Below are positions 21,819-34,800 of a stretch of 64,000 nt of DNA, one piece after another. Each line of letters begins with the position of its first letter. The first letter of the stretch is position 1. The notes under the pieces were generated by a model that did no database searches, had not been told where the DNA came from, and saw nothing but the letters and a program-made list of their open reading frames with translations. The position numbers were made by a program, and so were the translations under genes. The DNA is from Heracleum sosnowskyi (lineage: Eukaryota > Streptophyta > Magnoliopsida > Apiales > Apiaceae), in NCBI GenBank assembly GCA_030848705.1, contig JAUIZM010000015.1, forward strand, positions 4,650,001 through 4,714,000. The letters are read 5' to 3'.

Positions 21819-23480
21819 TTGCAGGGCACAGGAAAGATGCATTCAATTATCTTGGATAGTGGATGCTCTGGACATATGACTGGAAAGAAAGCCCTGCTTA
21901 CAAAGTTTGAGAGAAAAGTTGGCCCAGTAATATCTTTTGGAGATGGCAACAAAGGAAAAACTCTGGGATATGGCTCAATAATTCTTGGGAATGTCATCAT
22001 TGAAAATGTAGCACTAGTTGAAGGCTTGAAACATACTCTTTTAAGCATAAGTCAACTGGGTGATAAGGGTTACCAATCTATCTTTGACAGTGAAGGATGC
22101 AAAATCATGAATATGCAGATTGGAGACATTGTTTTAACTGGTCAAAGACAGGGTAACATCTATGAAGCCAGCTTGGGTGATTCAAATATTGGAATTGTTA
22201 GATGTCTTTACAATAAAGCATCAAATGAAGAAAGCTGGAAATGACACAAGAAACTCTCACATCTCAACTTCAAGAATCTTAATCATCTGGTTAAGAACAA
22301 TCTGGTGAGAGGCCTACCTCAGGTGAATTTTGTGCAAGATGGACTTTGTGAAGCTTGTCAGCTTGGTAAACAGAGAAAAACTACTTTCAAGAGCAAGATA
22401 GAGAACTCAATTACTGAACCATTCCACATGTTGCATCTTGATTTGTTTGGTCCAGTAAATATCATGTCAATCACTAAGAAGAAATATGCTCTTGTAATAG
22501 TAGATGATTACACAAGGTTTACATGGGTGTTCTTTATCCACAAGAAAGATGAAACTCCTCAACAGATCATTGAGCTCATCAAGAATATTCAAAACAGCTC
22601 TAAGTATAAAGTCAAGATACTTAGGAGTGACAATGGTACTGAATTCAAGAATTCAGTCATGGAGGAGTATTGTGCAGACAAGGGGATTTCTCAACAATTC
22701 TCTGCACCTGGGACACCTCAACAGAATGGTGTAGTGGAAAGAAAGAACAAAACTCTCATAGAGGCAGCAAGAACTATGCTTACAGATGCAAAGTTTCCAA
22801 CCTACTTTTGGGTAGAAGCTGTTAACACTACATGTTTCATTCAAAATTCTACTTTGGTAAACAATCATGGTAAAACTCCTTATGAGATGATTAAAGGAAA
22901 GAAGCCAAGTGTGAAACACTTTCACATTTTTGGATGCAAATGATATGTCCAGAAAGTTCATCCAGAGCAGCTAGGCAAATTTGATGCAAAATCAGATGAA
23001 GCAATCTTTCTAGGATATTCAACATCAAAAGCATTCAAAGTGCACAATCTCAGAACTCAAATTGTTATGGAATCAATTCATGTTGCATTTGATGATAGAA
23101 GATTTGGCAATCTGCCAACTGAAGAAAGTCATGACAAATTGGAATTTGAAAATCTTATGGATTCTGAGATACACTCAAGTGAAGATGAAAGCTCTCGATC
23201 AGAAAACTTTATTGCTCCAAACATGAATGTTATTTTTGAGGGGGAGCAAAATAAACAAGAAGATCAAAGTACTAGTCAGGAGCAGATCAATCATTCAGAG
23301 TCTACTCAGTCAGAGACTAACTCATCAGGATCTGATAGAAATCCATCAGGAGTTGATGAAGAAAATTCTAGTACTAGCAGCAGTAAGAAGTCTATTGATT
23401 CTACTGAGTTAGGGGGGGGGGGGCTTTTGAAGGCAATGAACACTCTTGTACATGAGAAACCACTAACTTAAGGGGAGAGT
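21819..23480 (+). pseudogene. Sirevirus protease and integrase remnant
   Basis: The aspartic-protease signature LDSGCSGHMTG is near 21850. The pre-integrase zinc-binding region follows (KKLSHLNF, then CEACQLGKQ), broken by a TGA at 22242-22244. The integrase core has the three acidic residues in HLDLFGP, RSDNGTEF and VVERKNKT, then FWVEAVNT and the TPYEMIKGKKP region. A TGA follows at 22942-22944. The downstream linker to RT (23040-23471) is Ser/Glu-rich and includes a poly-G run near 23413. The upstream gag frame ends in TAG about 30 bp before this frame opens. Confidence 0.88.
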
Positions 23481-23536
23481 CTAGCAGGAGAAATATTCCA
23501 CATGTTAGAAAATGGACAAAGGATCATACTGAAGAT

Positions 23537-24546
23537 TTGATAATTGGTGATCCAACCAGTGGTGTTCGAACTAGAAGAGCAATTCAAGATGAATGCTTGT
23601 ATAGCTGTTTTCTCTCAAAGAATGAACCTAAGAAGGTAGAAGAAGCCTTACAGGATCCTGATTGGGTAATTGCAATGCAGGAAGAACTTAATGAGTTTAA
23701 GAGGAACAAAGTCTGGAAACTAGTACCAAGACCAAAAGATACATCAATTGTTGGTGCAAAGTGGGTTTTCAGAAACAAGCTAGATGAATCTGGTACATTT
23801 GTAAGAAATAAGGAAAGACTGGTAGCCAAGGGATACTCTCAAGAAGAAGGAATTGACTATGATGAGACCTTTGCACCTGTTGCAAGATTGGAGGCAATCA
23901 AAATGTTTCTTGCATTTGCTGCTCATTCAAAATTCAAAGTGTATCAGATGAATATAAAGAGTGCCTTTCTGAATGGCAAACTTGATGAGGAAGTCTATGT
24001 GGAGAAACCACCTGGCTTTGTTGATCATAAGTTTCCAAATCATGTCTACAAGCTGGACAAGGCACTTTATGGACTAAAGCAGGCACCAAGAGCATGACTC
24101 TGATTATGCACGGTGTAAAATAGACGGGAAAAGCACTACAGGTACATACCAATTCTTAGGAAACAGATTGGTTTCTTGGACCAGCAAGAAGCAATAATCA
24201 GTTTCAACCTCAACTGCAGAAGCTGAGTATATAGCAGCAGGCAGTTGTTGTGCACAACTCCTTTGGATCAGAAAATAGTTGATGGATTATGGTATGACAC
24301 TTAGTAATATTCCTATGTTTTGTGATAATACTAGTGCTATCAAAATTGCTGGAAAATCCAATTCAACATTCAAGGACTAAGCACATTGATGTCATGTGTC
24401 ATTTTATTAGAGAACATATTGAGAATGGTATTGTGGAACTTCATTTTGTTCCTACCGACAAACAAATTGCAGATATTTTAACTAAACCACTTGATGAGGC
24501 TACCTTCATTAGGTTGGTAAGTGAGTTAGGAATGTTAAATTTCTAG
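23537..24546 (+). pseudogene. Sirevirus RT N-terminus fused to RNase H by deletion
   Basis: RT starts normally (WVIAMQEELNEFKRNKVW, KWVFRNKLDESG, QMNIKSAFLNGKLDEEVYVEKPPGF) and stops at LYGLKQAPRA at 24094. The next readable sequence is RNase H (DYARCKIDGKSTTG, then TAEAEYIAAGSCCAQ, FCDNTSAIKIA, VPTDKQIADILTKPL). The intervening RT palm with the YVDD catalytic motif is absent, and in-frame stops occur at the join and near 24200. The element could not have reverse-transcribed itself after this deletion. Confidence 0.88.
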
Positions 24547-25176
24547 ATCTGTAAATCTGCATAAGTAGCCAGGTATGTTGTTATAGCTTATAGACTTGAT
24601 AATTGTGTCAGAATCTTTACCTTAAAGTTTATTCTTTTAGCTGATAACACTTTACCTTGATAAATTGAAGTATGATAGATTCTTAGTGATCATCAGGATC
24701 AGGACTACTAATAAGTATGCTGACATCATCAGAATTGTCATGTCAGTATCAGGATTTCGAAGTATCTCAAATCCTGAAACTAAATGGTTACAGTAGTTTA
24801 AGTTCTGATAATTATTAGATATATACTTATTTGTTTTCATCTCATGCATACTATCAATTTATATCAAATCACATGCTTGCTAAAATTTTAAGACAAGTAG
24901 ATAAAAGAAAATTTTGCATTTTCATTAATAAAAAAGGATTACATACATGAAATGGAAATACAAACATTTTCTTTGTCTAAATATCTACTGCTAACATTGT
25001 TCTTGTCTAAAGTTGTGGCTACTTGGACTTGTCTCTTCCAAGAATCTTACACGATCAATTCAGAGAGCATTCCATAAGCCTTTTGGGGAAGATGTAAGAT
25101 CAACCATCTGCTCTTGAATTCCTTCTCTGGGCAATTTCAAAGGGAGCAATGGTGACTTGGCATCTTGGTCCCACAT
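24547..25176. other. Sirevirus spacer between pol and the antisense ORF
   Basis: Non-coding, AT-rich, with repeated ATCAGGATC/CTGATA words like those in the LTR. No gene recognised. Confidence 0.55.
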
Positions 25177-25563
25177 TTAATGAGCAAGCAGAACAAGAAA
25201 AGGTACAAAGATTCGACATCCTCCAGATAAAGGGTCAAAATCATCATTCCTTTTTCTCTTTCCCGCCTGAACTTTGCAAGTAGGAGCAGGAGGCCTTGCA
25301 TCTCCATCAAAATCCTCCTCCTCTGCTTCTTCATTATTATTTTCATCTTCTGCAAGTTCAAGAGGGAGATTATGTTCAACCAGAGGGTTTTCAACCGGAG
25401 GGTTTTGAACATTATTTGGATTTATTCCAGCCATGTCTAATTCAATGAGGAAGGTCATCTCCTCAAAGAAATAGTTTAACTGCTCCTCATTATCAAGGGC
25501 GTTAAACTCTGCTGGAGAAAGAAATCGAAAGTTTGGGTTCATATGATCTGGATTGAAGTCCAT
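25177..25563 (-). CDS. Antisense accessory ORF of the Sirevirus
   Basis: A 128-codon frame runs antisense to gag-pol. I chose the ATG at 25563 because a CTATATAA box lies about 61 bp upstream on the same strand; the more upstream in-frame ATG at 25620 would fall almost on that box. The product starts MDFNPDHMNPNFRFLSPAEF, then is Asp/Glu/Asn-rich with an unbroken acidic run near residues 75-85, followed by a basic GKRKRND patch that could serve in nuclear targeting. No known domain. The frame is unbroken although the sense genes are all broken. Antisense extra ORFs are known in some Sireviruses, so this may be one, with function unknown. Confidence 0.55.
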   Translation of the reverse strand: MDFNPDHMNPNFRFLSPAEFNALDNEEQLNYFFEEMTFLIELDMAGINPNNVQNPPVENPLVEHNLPLELAEDENNNEEAEEEDFDGDARPPAPTCKVQAGKRKRNDDFDPLSGGCRIFVPFLVLLAH

Positions 25564-25623
25564 TGTGTTTTGAAAGAGTTTTTTTTTGTGGGTATGAATA
25601 GAGTGAAGAGCATGGAACACCAG

Positions 25624-25632
25624 GTTATATAG
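25624..25632 (-). promoter_or_regulatory. TATA box for the antisense ORF
   Basis: CTATATAAC on the minus strand, 61 bp before the chosen ATG. A CA- and A-rich leader-like stretch lies between. This is an inference from motif and spacing only. Confidence 0.45.
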
Positions 25633-25639
25633 AGAAACG

Positions 25640-26190
25640 TGAGAAGCTGGACAGTCACTTGAAGAGTTTCAAGGCAGCTATGTCATTAATGCGCATGACT
25701 GGACTTCTCATATTTCCGAGGTTAATTAGTTTTACTAATTAATATTTGCTTGGTTTATTGGTGTTTACTTTTCCAGAAAAAGTGTGCCATATATTCAACT
25801 CCATCATTACAAGTCTCTAGAATCAAAACAATGCTGATCAGGAAATAAAAGATAATCATATTAGGATTCATGGTTATCAGGATGAGGAGATCATATCAGG
25901 ATCAGTATTGAATTTCAGTATCATACCCTGATTTACTTATTTAAAAATCAATTTTGGATTTAATTTTCCAAAAATCACGGGTGATTGATTTTTCAGGAAC
26001 TGACATCTGTCAATTTACGTGTAAACGTGGATTAGTGGGTCTGAAGGATTTTTGAATATAATTTTATTTTGAGACTCTTGTAGCTTATTTCTTACATTAT
26101 TTTCAGAATTTCTGAGGAGAAATTTTACTCGAGTTCTCAAAATCACTAATCATTTTCAAGATTTCTTAAGTCTCTCACAGATTATAATCA
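25640..26190. other. Sirevirus spacer before the post-pol ORF
   Basis: AT-rich sequence between the antisense promoter and the sense ORF at 26191. It may carry a promoter or splice signals for the post-pol ORF, but I see none clearly. Confidence 0.45.
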
Positions 26191-26938
26191 ATGGCATCCC
26201 AAAGAAAACTTTCAAAGTCAGTAGCTTTCAAGTTTGGTGACTTCGATTTTATGACGAATGCATGTGGCAGCAATCACAAACAAGAAAGGGGTTTTTGTGG
26301 ATTTTCATCCAATCATGGATTTCTTAGCCAATGGACCACTAGGCTATGCATTGACAACAACTCCACAAATCAATCAAGATGCTGTTTCATAAGCTTGGAA
26401 GTATGCAAAAGTAGTTGATTCTGTTCAGGATCAACCAGGTAAAATTGTTCTAAATTTTGGACAAGACTCATTTGATATTACTGAATCAGTGGTTAATTCA
26501 GTACTTCACTTACCTGTTTTTATGAATTATGCTAATGTTCCTTCTGATGATGATGTTAGACATATGTTGTCTGAGTTAGGTTATAGTGGACCTTTAGATA
26601 ACATGAGCCAGTTAAGGAAGCCTTTTTTTGCGAAAAGAGTGGTCTTTCTTCTTTGATCAATTAGCTAAATGCTTTACTGGAAAATGTAGTTCATTTGAAC
26701 AAATTACTGCTGTTACCTCACACATTGGGTATAGTTTGCTTTATGACAGAGTAATTAACATTGGGAACATCATTCTTAATCAGATAAGTATTAAGCTAGA
26801 TTCAAGAAATTAAACTAGGACTATGGTTTATTATCATAGGTTTATGAAATTGTTCATTAACCATTTTATTCCTAATGTTGAAGCAAGATTTGGTACAAAA
26901 TCTGTGATTCCTTCTTAAATACAGAAAAAGAGAATTTT
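26191..26938 (+). pseudogene. Post-pol (envelope-position) ORF, 5' part
   Basis: The frame opens with MASQRKLSKSVAFKFGDFDF. After a frameshift near 26290 it continues as a conserved-looking globular region, including DFLANGPLGYAL and ITESVVNSVLHLP. After a second shift near 26630 it reads EWSFFFDQLAKCFTGK. In-frame stops are also present. It lies where Sireviruses carry their extra ORF, often called envelope-like. I see no signal peptide or fusion-type membrane segment, so the envelope label reflects position only. The Ty3/gypsy insertion at 26939 cuts it, and the reading resumes at 41625. Confidence 0.7.
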
Positions 26939-29777
26939 TGTAATAGCCCGAAATTTCGGTAGAATTAAAACTTTTATTGTAAAGCAATGTATTGATTGTA
27001 ACCATAATGTATGTATGAACAAGTATTGCAATGAATACGATTCCAGGGTTTTGTGTATTATATGAATGGTGGAAATGGATTGATAATATAAGATAGGAAT
27101 AATCTATCGTCCAGAGATGAGCTAATGAACCCTGAAAGGAGAAACGAGAAGTGCATAGTGTTTCCCATACGTGCATAGTGTTTCCCATACGTGCATAGTG
27201 TTTTTGGTGGATGAATAGTGAATTTGTAAGTTGGAAAACTTTTCATGCCACCCTATGTGCGGAGCGTGGCATGGATATTTCGAAGTCATATCTGTGATCT
27301 ACGGAGGAAATAAGTGTATGCAGAGACGATCGGAATTCAGAAATTCCTATTTTAATTTTTGGTGCAATATTTGACCGAGCAGTGAATTATATATTATTAT
27401 ATTCAAGAAATGAGATATTAAATTTGAGGAATTAAGGATTGGATGTTTTGTAATTCTATGAAATAAGAATTGAGAATCTAGAACGAAAATCCCTGAGATA
27501 GTGAATCAAGCATTTTGGAAACCGCTGAAACTTTACAACGAGATTAAGCGTTTAAGCGAACGAATCATGGATTAAGGATATGGTATATTAAGAGTCCAAG
27601 GGAGGGTATATATTATAAGAAGAAAAGTGGATTGAGAATATAATCCTAGAGCAAAGAGAATGCAAAGAATTCGAGAACATTTTCTGAGAACAAGAAATAG
27701 AAAGGGGATAAACGAGGAATATTGGAGATAATATTGATTTAAAGTATTATACCACATTGGATCAATAAAGTGCAACATATAAGTCGTAGCATATTGATTT
27801 TATTAAAATGACACAAAAGAAATCAAGTCGGTGAACAAAGGAACAAGCATCATTAGAAGCTAACTAAGTAAGTTAGGAAGCTTCCATCATCCTATCTTCT
27901 TAAACACACCACTTGGCCACTTGATGATGAGGTAAGGCATGACCTAAGCACTTTAATAAAGTGGCTTTATGAAGATAATATCTTATTAGTGCAAGTATTG
28001 AAACAAAGAAGCACCAATGTGAAACCAAAACAATGTGATAAGCTTCTTTAAGAAGCTTTGCATTTTTAGCAAACTTGAGGGGTTAACTTGCACTTTGACA
28101 AACAAATATCTTCCAAATACTTCACTTTATCAAATCTTATCCAATAAACCAAATCCAAAAAGCTCTCCCCCATTTTTTGATCAAGAAACCCGAGGGGAAA
28201 TACAAATGGAAAAGGAGGAAGATGAAATGCTTGTATCTTGAGTTTCCCTTAGCCGTTTCGCGCGTTCTACCAGTCAAATCGAAGCCCTCGAGAAGCTCTA
28301 CGCATATAGGGTAACCACTCTCCTCACCTCCTTGATTCCCATACTCGTTTTTAATGTTTTACAATCAGGTGAATAGTAACCATGTTGTGTTCTTGACTTT
28401 GTTTTGATGATTAGTGGATGTTATGATGTTATAAGTTTAGATTCATGGATTAGTTGTTGTTATTATTGTTATTTGAGCCATGAATCATGTGATGGTTGTA
28501 AGGAGGTGTTCTTGAGCTTGTTTAGATGAATATCATGTGTAGAAGTGGTTGATGTGGTGTTGGTTTGATTCACGGTGATGTGAACGTTTTTGGAAAACGT
28601 GTAAACATAGCCGTTATAATGCCCGATTTTACATTACCATGTTTTGTGCATAACTTTCGAACCCCAAACCCTACTGACCTTGTTCACTACTGCCATGATA
28701 TGTTAGATCTTGATTCATAGATTAATTTGGCGAAAGAATCGTAGCATTCGGATTTACGGTTTAGGAGAAATCGTGAAAATCGTAAAAGCGGTTCGTAAAC
28801 GTACGTGTGAATTCGTAACTTCAATTGAACCCCTTTAAAATGAGATATTCGGTTGCGAATCTTGATAATTAAATACTAGAGGTCATAATGAAGATATGAG
28901 AGAAGACCTCATGTCAAAAATATTATTTTTGGATTTTATAAAAATGTTCGAATCAAGGTTAAGTGCAAAGGAACCCCTTAGGGGAGCACTTGATTCTAAC
29001 TTTGAAAACCACTTGGTAAAACGGGTAAACGAGATCCGATTCTTAAAGCAAATCATCGACTTAAGTATTTGTCGATTAACATGGACTTATTATGAGCCTA
29101 AAGCGAGCTAGTAATGCCTTGGTTGTGATTTGCTTACGTGTATAAGCATTGGATTATAAATGGATTATCTAGGGGATTAATCGTACGTTTTTCTTTGACT
29201 TTATCTAGATTGTCCGACATTGTCGCGAACCCCTACCACTTCTCAAGCATCAGGCAAGTTTCCTATTTTGATACTTTAAAGTATTAATTATAATACTGCT
29301 TTTGCCATGCTTATAATTGCATAGTTTTGCGATATATACTTATTGTGTAAGTTTGACTTTCGGCCTATATACGAACTTTGAGATAAAGTATATACAAACC
29401 GGTGTACCTTGTGGCTCTATAGATAAGAGCATATTTATTATTTCGACTCTAGACCGGGAGTCGGTATTTTGAGATATAGAGATAGTCGTGGAAACCCGGA
29501 GGGATTCCAGCGACAGAGTACTATTCATCTTGAGCATTATTATTAATAATCATTATTATACCTCCAGAAAGTATTTATTACTTGGAAATATAATTGGCTA
29601 TTGGCTTATAAGCTAGATATGGGATATCAGTTATAACCCAGGTTTTATAAGTGCCCTTAGTATCGGGCGTATGATTCTTATTCTTCATCTATAGACCGGG
29701 AGTCGAGATATTTTGGTATATCTTGAATGTTATTTTCTGATAAAGATAGTGAATAGATATTATTCAATGGTTATATA

Positions 29778-30146
29778 TTAAATGAATATTATTTTTGAAT
29801 ATTCATTTAAAGATTATTTATTAAGTTAATGATTATTTATTTAAGGAATATTATTTTCGAATATTCGTTTGAGGATTAATTATTAAGTGAATATTATTTT
29901 TGAATATTCACTTAAATACTATTTACTTAATGAATATTATTTCGAATATTCATTTAGCGTTTATTTAATTAATGAATATTATTTTCAAATATTCATTTGA
30001 GGACTAATTATTAAGTGAATATTACTTTTGAATATTCACTTAAATACTATTTATTTAATGAATATTATTTTCAAATATTCATTTAAAGGTTATTTATTTA
30101 GTAAATACTTATTTATTTAATAAATATTCTTCGAATATTTATTAAA
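29778..30146. repeat. AT-rich hairpin array in the 5' LTR
   Basis: About eight imperfect units of roughly 45 bp, each an inverted repeat around AATATT. Examples: TTAAATGAATATT with AATATTCATTTAA (29778-29810), and TTAAGTGAATATT with AATATTCACTTAA (29883-29915). The last unit, TTTAATAAATATTC, pairs over 14 bp with its other arm (30116-30146). Loops are 3-7 bases. Confidence 0.88.
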
Positions 30147-31665
30147 TACTTTTAATTAGTTTTAAAAATGATTTATCTTATTTAAAAATATTCTTTGACC
30201 TTTAATAATTATAAAGAATATTTCTGAGTCCTATTGATAATTATTTTATCAAGGAAGTGGTTCCCAGATACTATTTTCCATTTAAATCTACCTTCTAAAG
30301 GGATTTAAATGTTCGCTCAAACTTTCAAAACATAGGGAACCCTACTTGGAAGCTGTTATTTGTATTTGACTCCCCGGTCATTAACTTTCAAAGAACATCC
30401 TTTCTATTCACATCTCAGATGCTTCGAGTCCAAAAGAGATTTGTTACTTCCTCAACACTCGAGGGGTAAGATTGATGGAACAAGTTAATATCCATTAACA
30501 AGCAATAGCTTGGGAAATATTGGTGAAATTCTCCTTTCCAACCCGACACGGCTTCTTTGTGAAGCCCAGTCAACAAGTACTACACTTGGGGGAAGGAGAA
30601 CGAGCTTTACGTTTCAGAGTCATGGATTCTATTCGAACTTGGAGTTGTGTAAGAGGTCGAGTAGCGCCGGCCCATCATTGGCCCACAGTTGGCCAGGGGA
30701 GCTCCAAATGGCGGTAGACAAGTAAATCCGTCGGTCCTTCCTTCTACCGGTAGTAAATTGAAATATTCTTTGTACGACCGCGACTGATCATCGATGGTCG
30801 GGACATTGGCGCGGAGAATACTCCAGTGATAGTTCATCATCCAATTTGGATATTTTCTGCAACATTATCGAGAGCACCCCGATCAGAAAGCTACGACTGG
30901 GTGACCGATAAGTGTTTGCAGGGTTGAAAAGTGTTTAAAAAGGTTATATTGAATCACCTTGTCACTTCATCTTTTATTATATGACTCTGTGGTTACCTTA
31001 CATAACAGGGGTTATGGTAAGGGGTTGTTTATATTGAATCACCTTATAACTTCCTCTTTTAAGTTATAGGTTGATACTCTGCTTATACTTATATAGCAGA
31101 TATTTCTTTTCTACAAAAAGGTTATATTTGTTTACTCTGAAACCTCATCCTTTTATAATGTACTAGAACTCGGTTCAGAAGTACAATAAAAGTTTGCAGA
31201 GATATTTTGAAACAATATTGGAGTACTACAATAGTACTATTTTTGGAATATATTCCGATGAGGAAATACTTTCGGTAAAGAGATATTTTGACATATATTG
31301 TCTTATACCCGCTTTATTCTGGGTTAAGCCATAGGCAGAGTTATGCCATGCTTTCATTACCTTGCTGAGCTATTTGCTCACTCTTGCTATTGTTTTATAT
31401 ATATTATAGAGCAGCGGAGCAGGATGTCAAGGGCACCAGTGATCCCGGAGATAGTAAGAATCAGTTGGATCAGGATGCAGCTTGTTGGATTCATATCATG
31501 AGTAGATAGGAATGGTATGAGTAGAGTGTAGACATCAGCAGTCTGAGTTGTAAATGTACCATTACTTAGAAATTGTATCAACAATAGATTCAAAAGATAG
31601 TTGGGTATTGTAATAAAAGATATTATTCCGCAGTTGTTTTATGGTGTCGTTTCTGAGACTCTAAC

Positions 31666-31691
31666 CTGTGTGTGTGTGTGTGTGTGTGTGA
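31666..31691. repeat. (TG)n microsatellite in the gypsy LTR
   Basis: About 12 TG units. The other LTR has one more unit near 41477-41503, a small length difference that arose after insertion. Confidence 0.9.
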
Positions 31692-31812
31692 GATATATAT
31701 TGTGGGGTCATAAACAGTTGAATTGTGTACATTGTGAGTAATACAGGTAAGGCAAGGATTAAATGGATCGTGACTACTCTAAATCCCAGACCCCGGATTT
31801 GGGGCTGTTACA

Positions 31813-34800
31813 GAAATGGTATCAGAGACTTAGGTTACAGTCCTCAGAAACGATAGGAGATTGAGTCTTACAATACCCTTAAGATTGATAAGAACAACTA
31901 GAGCTCAAGTAGAGTTCGTAGTAGGGTTAGCAGACATGACCCTGACTGTTGGATATGAAGCCCAAGAGGGGACTTCTTTCTGGAAACCATGTTTAGGACT
32001 TCATGGTTAGTAACCTCGACTCATATGAGTTGTAGATGGATGGGATTCTGAGAGACCAGATCCCGAGGCTTTCGAATACACATTTGATGATGCGCTCCTT
32101 GATATGGACGGAGACCCGATAAAGGGATACCCATAGGAGGATCTAGAGAAGACCCTAGGATGGGCCAATGAAAGAAACTTGTAGAGAACGTGTCGATTGA
32201 TAAAGATGTAGTATGCAACTTGAGGTCTTATGATAGGACCGGATGAATCCTCAGAGATCAAATAAGTGACGAGATAAGAACTTAGAATCGATTATGATTC
32301 ATCAAGAGATATGATGAAGGGAATGGAGTAGAGTCTCCAAAAGCAGAAGAGGTAGAGGCAGTATAGCCAATACCAGTGGATTGATTCGACTTGAACGAGG
32401 CCTGTTACTCGTAATCTGTTGCAGTTGCCCTAGGGAGGCAGCATACGTAAGAACTGAGACGTTCAAACTTCGTGTATGATTAAGGGTACTTAGTTACCTT
32501 GACCCGAAGAGACATTACCTTATCTATGGAGTTTAATTCCCCACGATAAGCGATTCCACCAAGGATGGTGTTTACTACGGTACTAAGGAATTTTGCTACG
32601 TCAAACGAGATGGTATAGGTACGTACTATGTATAATGATATTGTAACACAAATGCACTAAGACGAGATATATTTCAAGAATCAAGACGGACTAAGGAAGT
32701 CTGGGATTGACTTAAATGAAAAGGTTGCAATGCTGCCAGGGGTACGCTTAGGTAATACCCAGGAGTGATACGAGGAGAAGGAAAATGTGGTATAAGGACG
32801 GTTATAATAATAATCGGGTTGAAGACTGCAGTTTCTAAACGATCTTCCGGAATACCGCTGGTTCAACATGTGGAATTCATTGTTACTATAGGTGACAACA
32901 CTATCGAAGTCTTCTTATAAAATAGAACGCTAGCTTGCGATGCTTGCGCCTAATCGAATAGAACTCCCTACGATTGCAAATGTCAATGGTTGAATACGTA
33001 GCGATTATTATGAGTCAGCAATAACGTAAGTATCAAACACCTTAGGGTGTGTAGGGAGAAGAAAAGCTTCAGAATCGGACGATTACCCAATAGAGGAGTC
33101 GACATAAAAGGCATCCGTAGAAACCGTGGCAGTACCCTCCCCAGTTGCAAATTACGTTGATTATTCCTAATCCATGGTCTATCTTGACATCTCTCCAAGA
33201 GAGAATTTTGATAAAGGGGATAGTCCCTCTTCAAAGTTATTTTATAACACTTGTGCTAATCCACATTTAGTTTCAAATGTACCAGAGGCCATCACGATAC
33301 CTAATTTCAGGTTTTCAAAGCCCTGGTGAATGATGTTATTCAAGCTTTCACTTTTTAATGGTGAATAATCCTATGGTGACATAAGCACCATTTGTTTGTT
33401 GAGTACCAGTATCTTACTGGCTATCTTTCTTTGAAAAATCGCACCCTTGGAACCTGTTTATTTTATCCAAGGTGTCCATTGAGAATTTATTTGTCAAATG
33501 ATGATAATTATTAACTTGACTTTGAATTTCTTTCATACTTATCAATTTCCACTGAGTCGAACAACCCTATAGTTATAGGGGCCACAAGGACCATCTATCT
33601 GTGTGATAGAAGTCTGATGGGACGCCATCACTTGTAAGTTGTGAAATACAAGAAGGCTAATTACCTTTAGTAATGTCTTAATTAAGACATGCAACATTGA
33701 GTTCTTATGATCATATTGATCTCTCAGTAAATTCTTTCATTTCAAATAAGGTTACCTTAAACCTCATAACCTTGTGATCACCAATGGATGATGTTTCCTT
33801 TGATGTGGGAGCTATCCTTTCGAAGCTCCATAATTATTGTCATCTTTATTGAATCTCAAGGGGAGGCCAACCGGGCCGACTAAGCCAAACTTCGCTGAGA
33901 AGAATTAGATTCGCCACGAAGTAGTCAATGACAAGAGCAGATCCCTAAGATGAATAGAATATCGGTGACATGTCAATGAATTTAGTGTGTGTTTTCTCTC
34001 AAGGATATATGATAGTGGAAAGTTGGCCAATCGATATATGTTAAAGGAATAGCAATGTGTTGTGAAACTCCAATGGTAGTGGAGTCAGTTAGAACCCACA
34101 TAATTTCATGGAACCACTGACCCAGTGGAGGTCAGAGCTTAGTTTAAAGAGATGAAGGAATCAATTGTGATACTGAGTATTGCAGAAAAGCTGGAAACGG
34201 TGGTCGCCGCCTATCTCCTGGAGGGAGAGGCGAATCACTGGTGGAAATCTAAGACGAATCTAGAGGTAAAGGGTTTTGTGACTTGGGAGAAATCCAGTTT
34301 GCTGTTTCTAGAAAAATGTTTTCAAAAATATATGAAGATCCAGATGGAAATAAAAAGTTATTAAAGTTGAAACAAGAAACCATGATTATGGTAGAGTATG
34401 AGGCCAAGAATTCCGAGTTGTAGAGAATTGTTCCGAAATTGTGGACACGGAACAGAAGAGAACCCGTAGATTTCAACTAGAGTTGAAACAATGAATCCAG
34501 GATCGCGTGATGATGTTGGAAGGAAATAATGATTTTCCAAAAAGGGGGAGTAGTCCTTTAGGGACAGAAACAAATTACGAAGTTCATTATGAGAATGCGA
34601 GCAAACAAGTTTTATGGGATGGATATATGGCTTATCTAGCTTCTGTGGTTGATACCAAGAGAAAAGCACTTAGCCAACAATAAATCCCAGTGATTGAGGA
34701 GTTTGAGAAGGTATTCCAGAGAATCTACGCAGATTACCACCCGATCGAGAGAATTTTTCCGTAAAATTGGTACGTCCAGATTGTAAACTAGAAATATGAG

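Larger units (their letters stand above)
26939..31812 (+). repeat. 5' LTR of the Ty3/gypsy element (4874 bp)
   Basis: An unusually long LTR. It holds a short tandem GTGCATAGTGTTTCCCATAC repeat near 27151-27200, the hairpin array at 29778-30146 and a (TG)n tract near 31667-31690. The frames inside are mirrored exactly in the other LTR 9810 bp away and show no protein motifs. Confidence 0.95.

Noticed and set aside
22653..22961. Minus-strand frame across the integrase
   Set aside because: Antisense shadow of the well-supported integrase.
25137..25412. Second antisense frame beginning MFKTLRLKTLW
   Set aside because: Overlaps the antisense ORF in another frame; composition is that of a shadow frame.
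27058..31593. Small frames repeated exactly at 36868-41403
   Set aside because: They lie in the two copies of one LTR and show no protein motifs.
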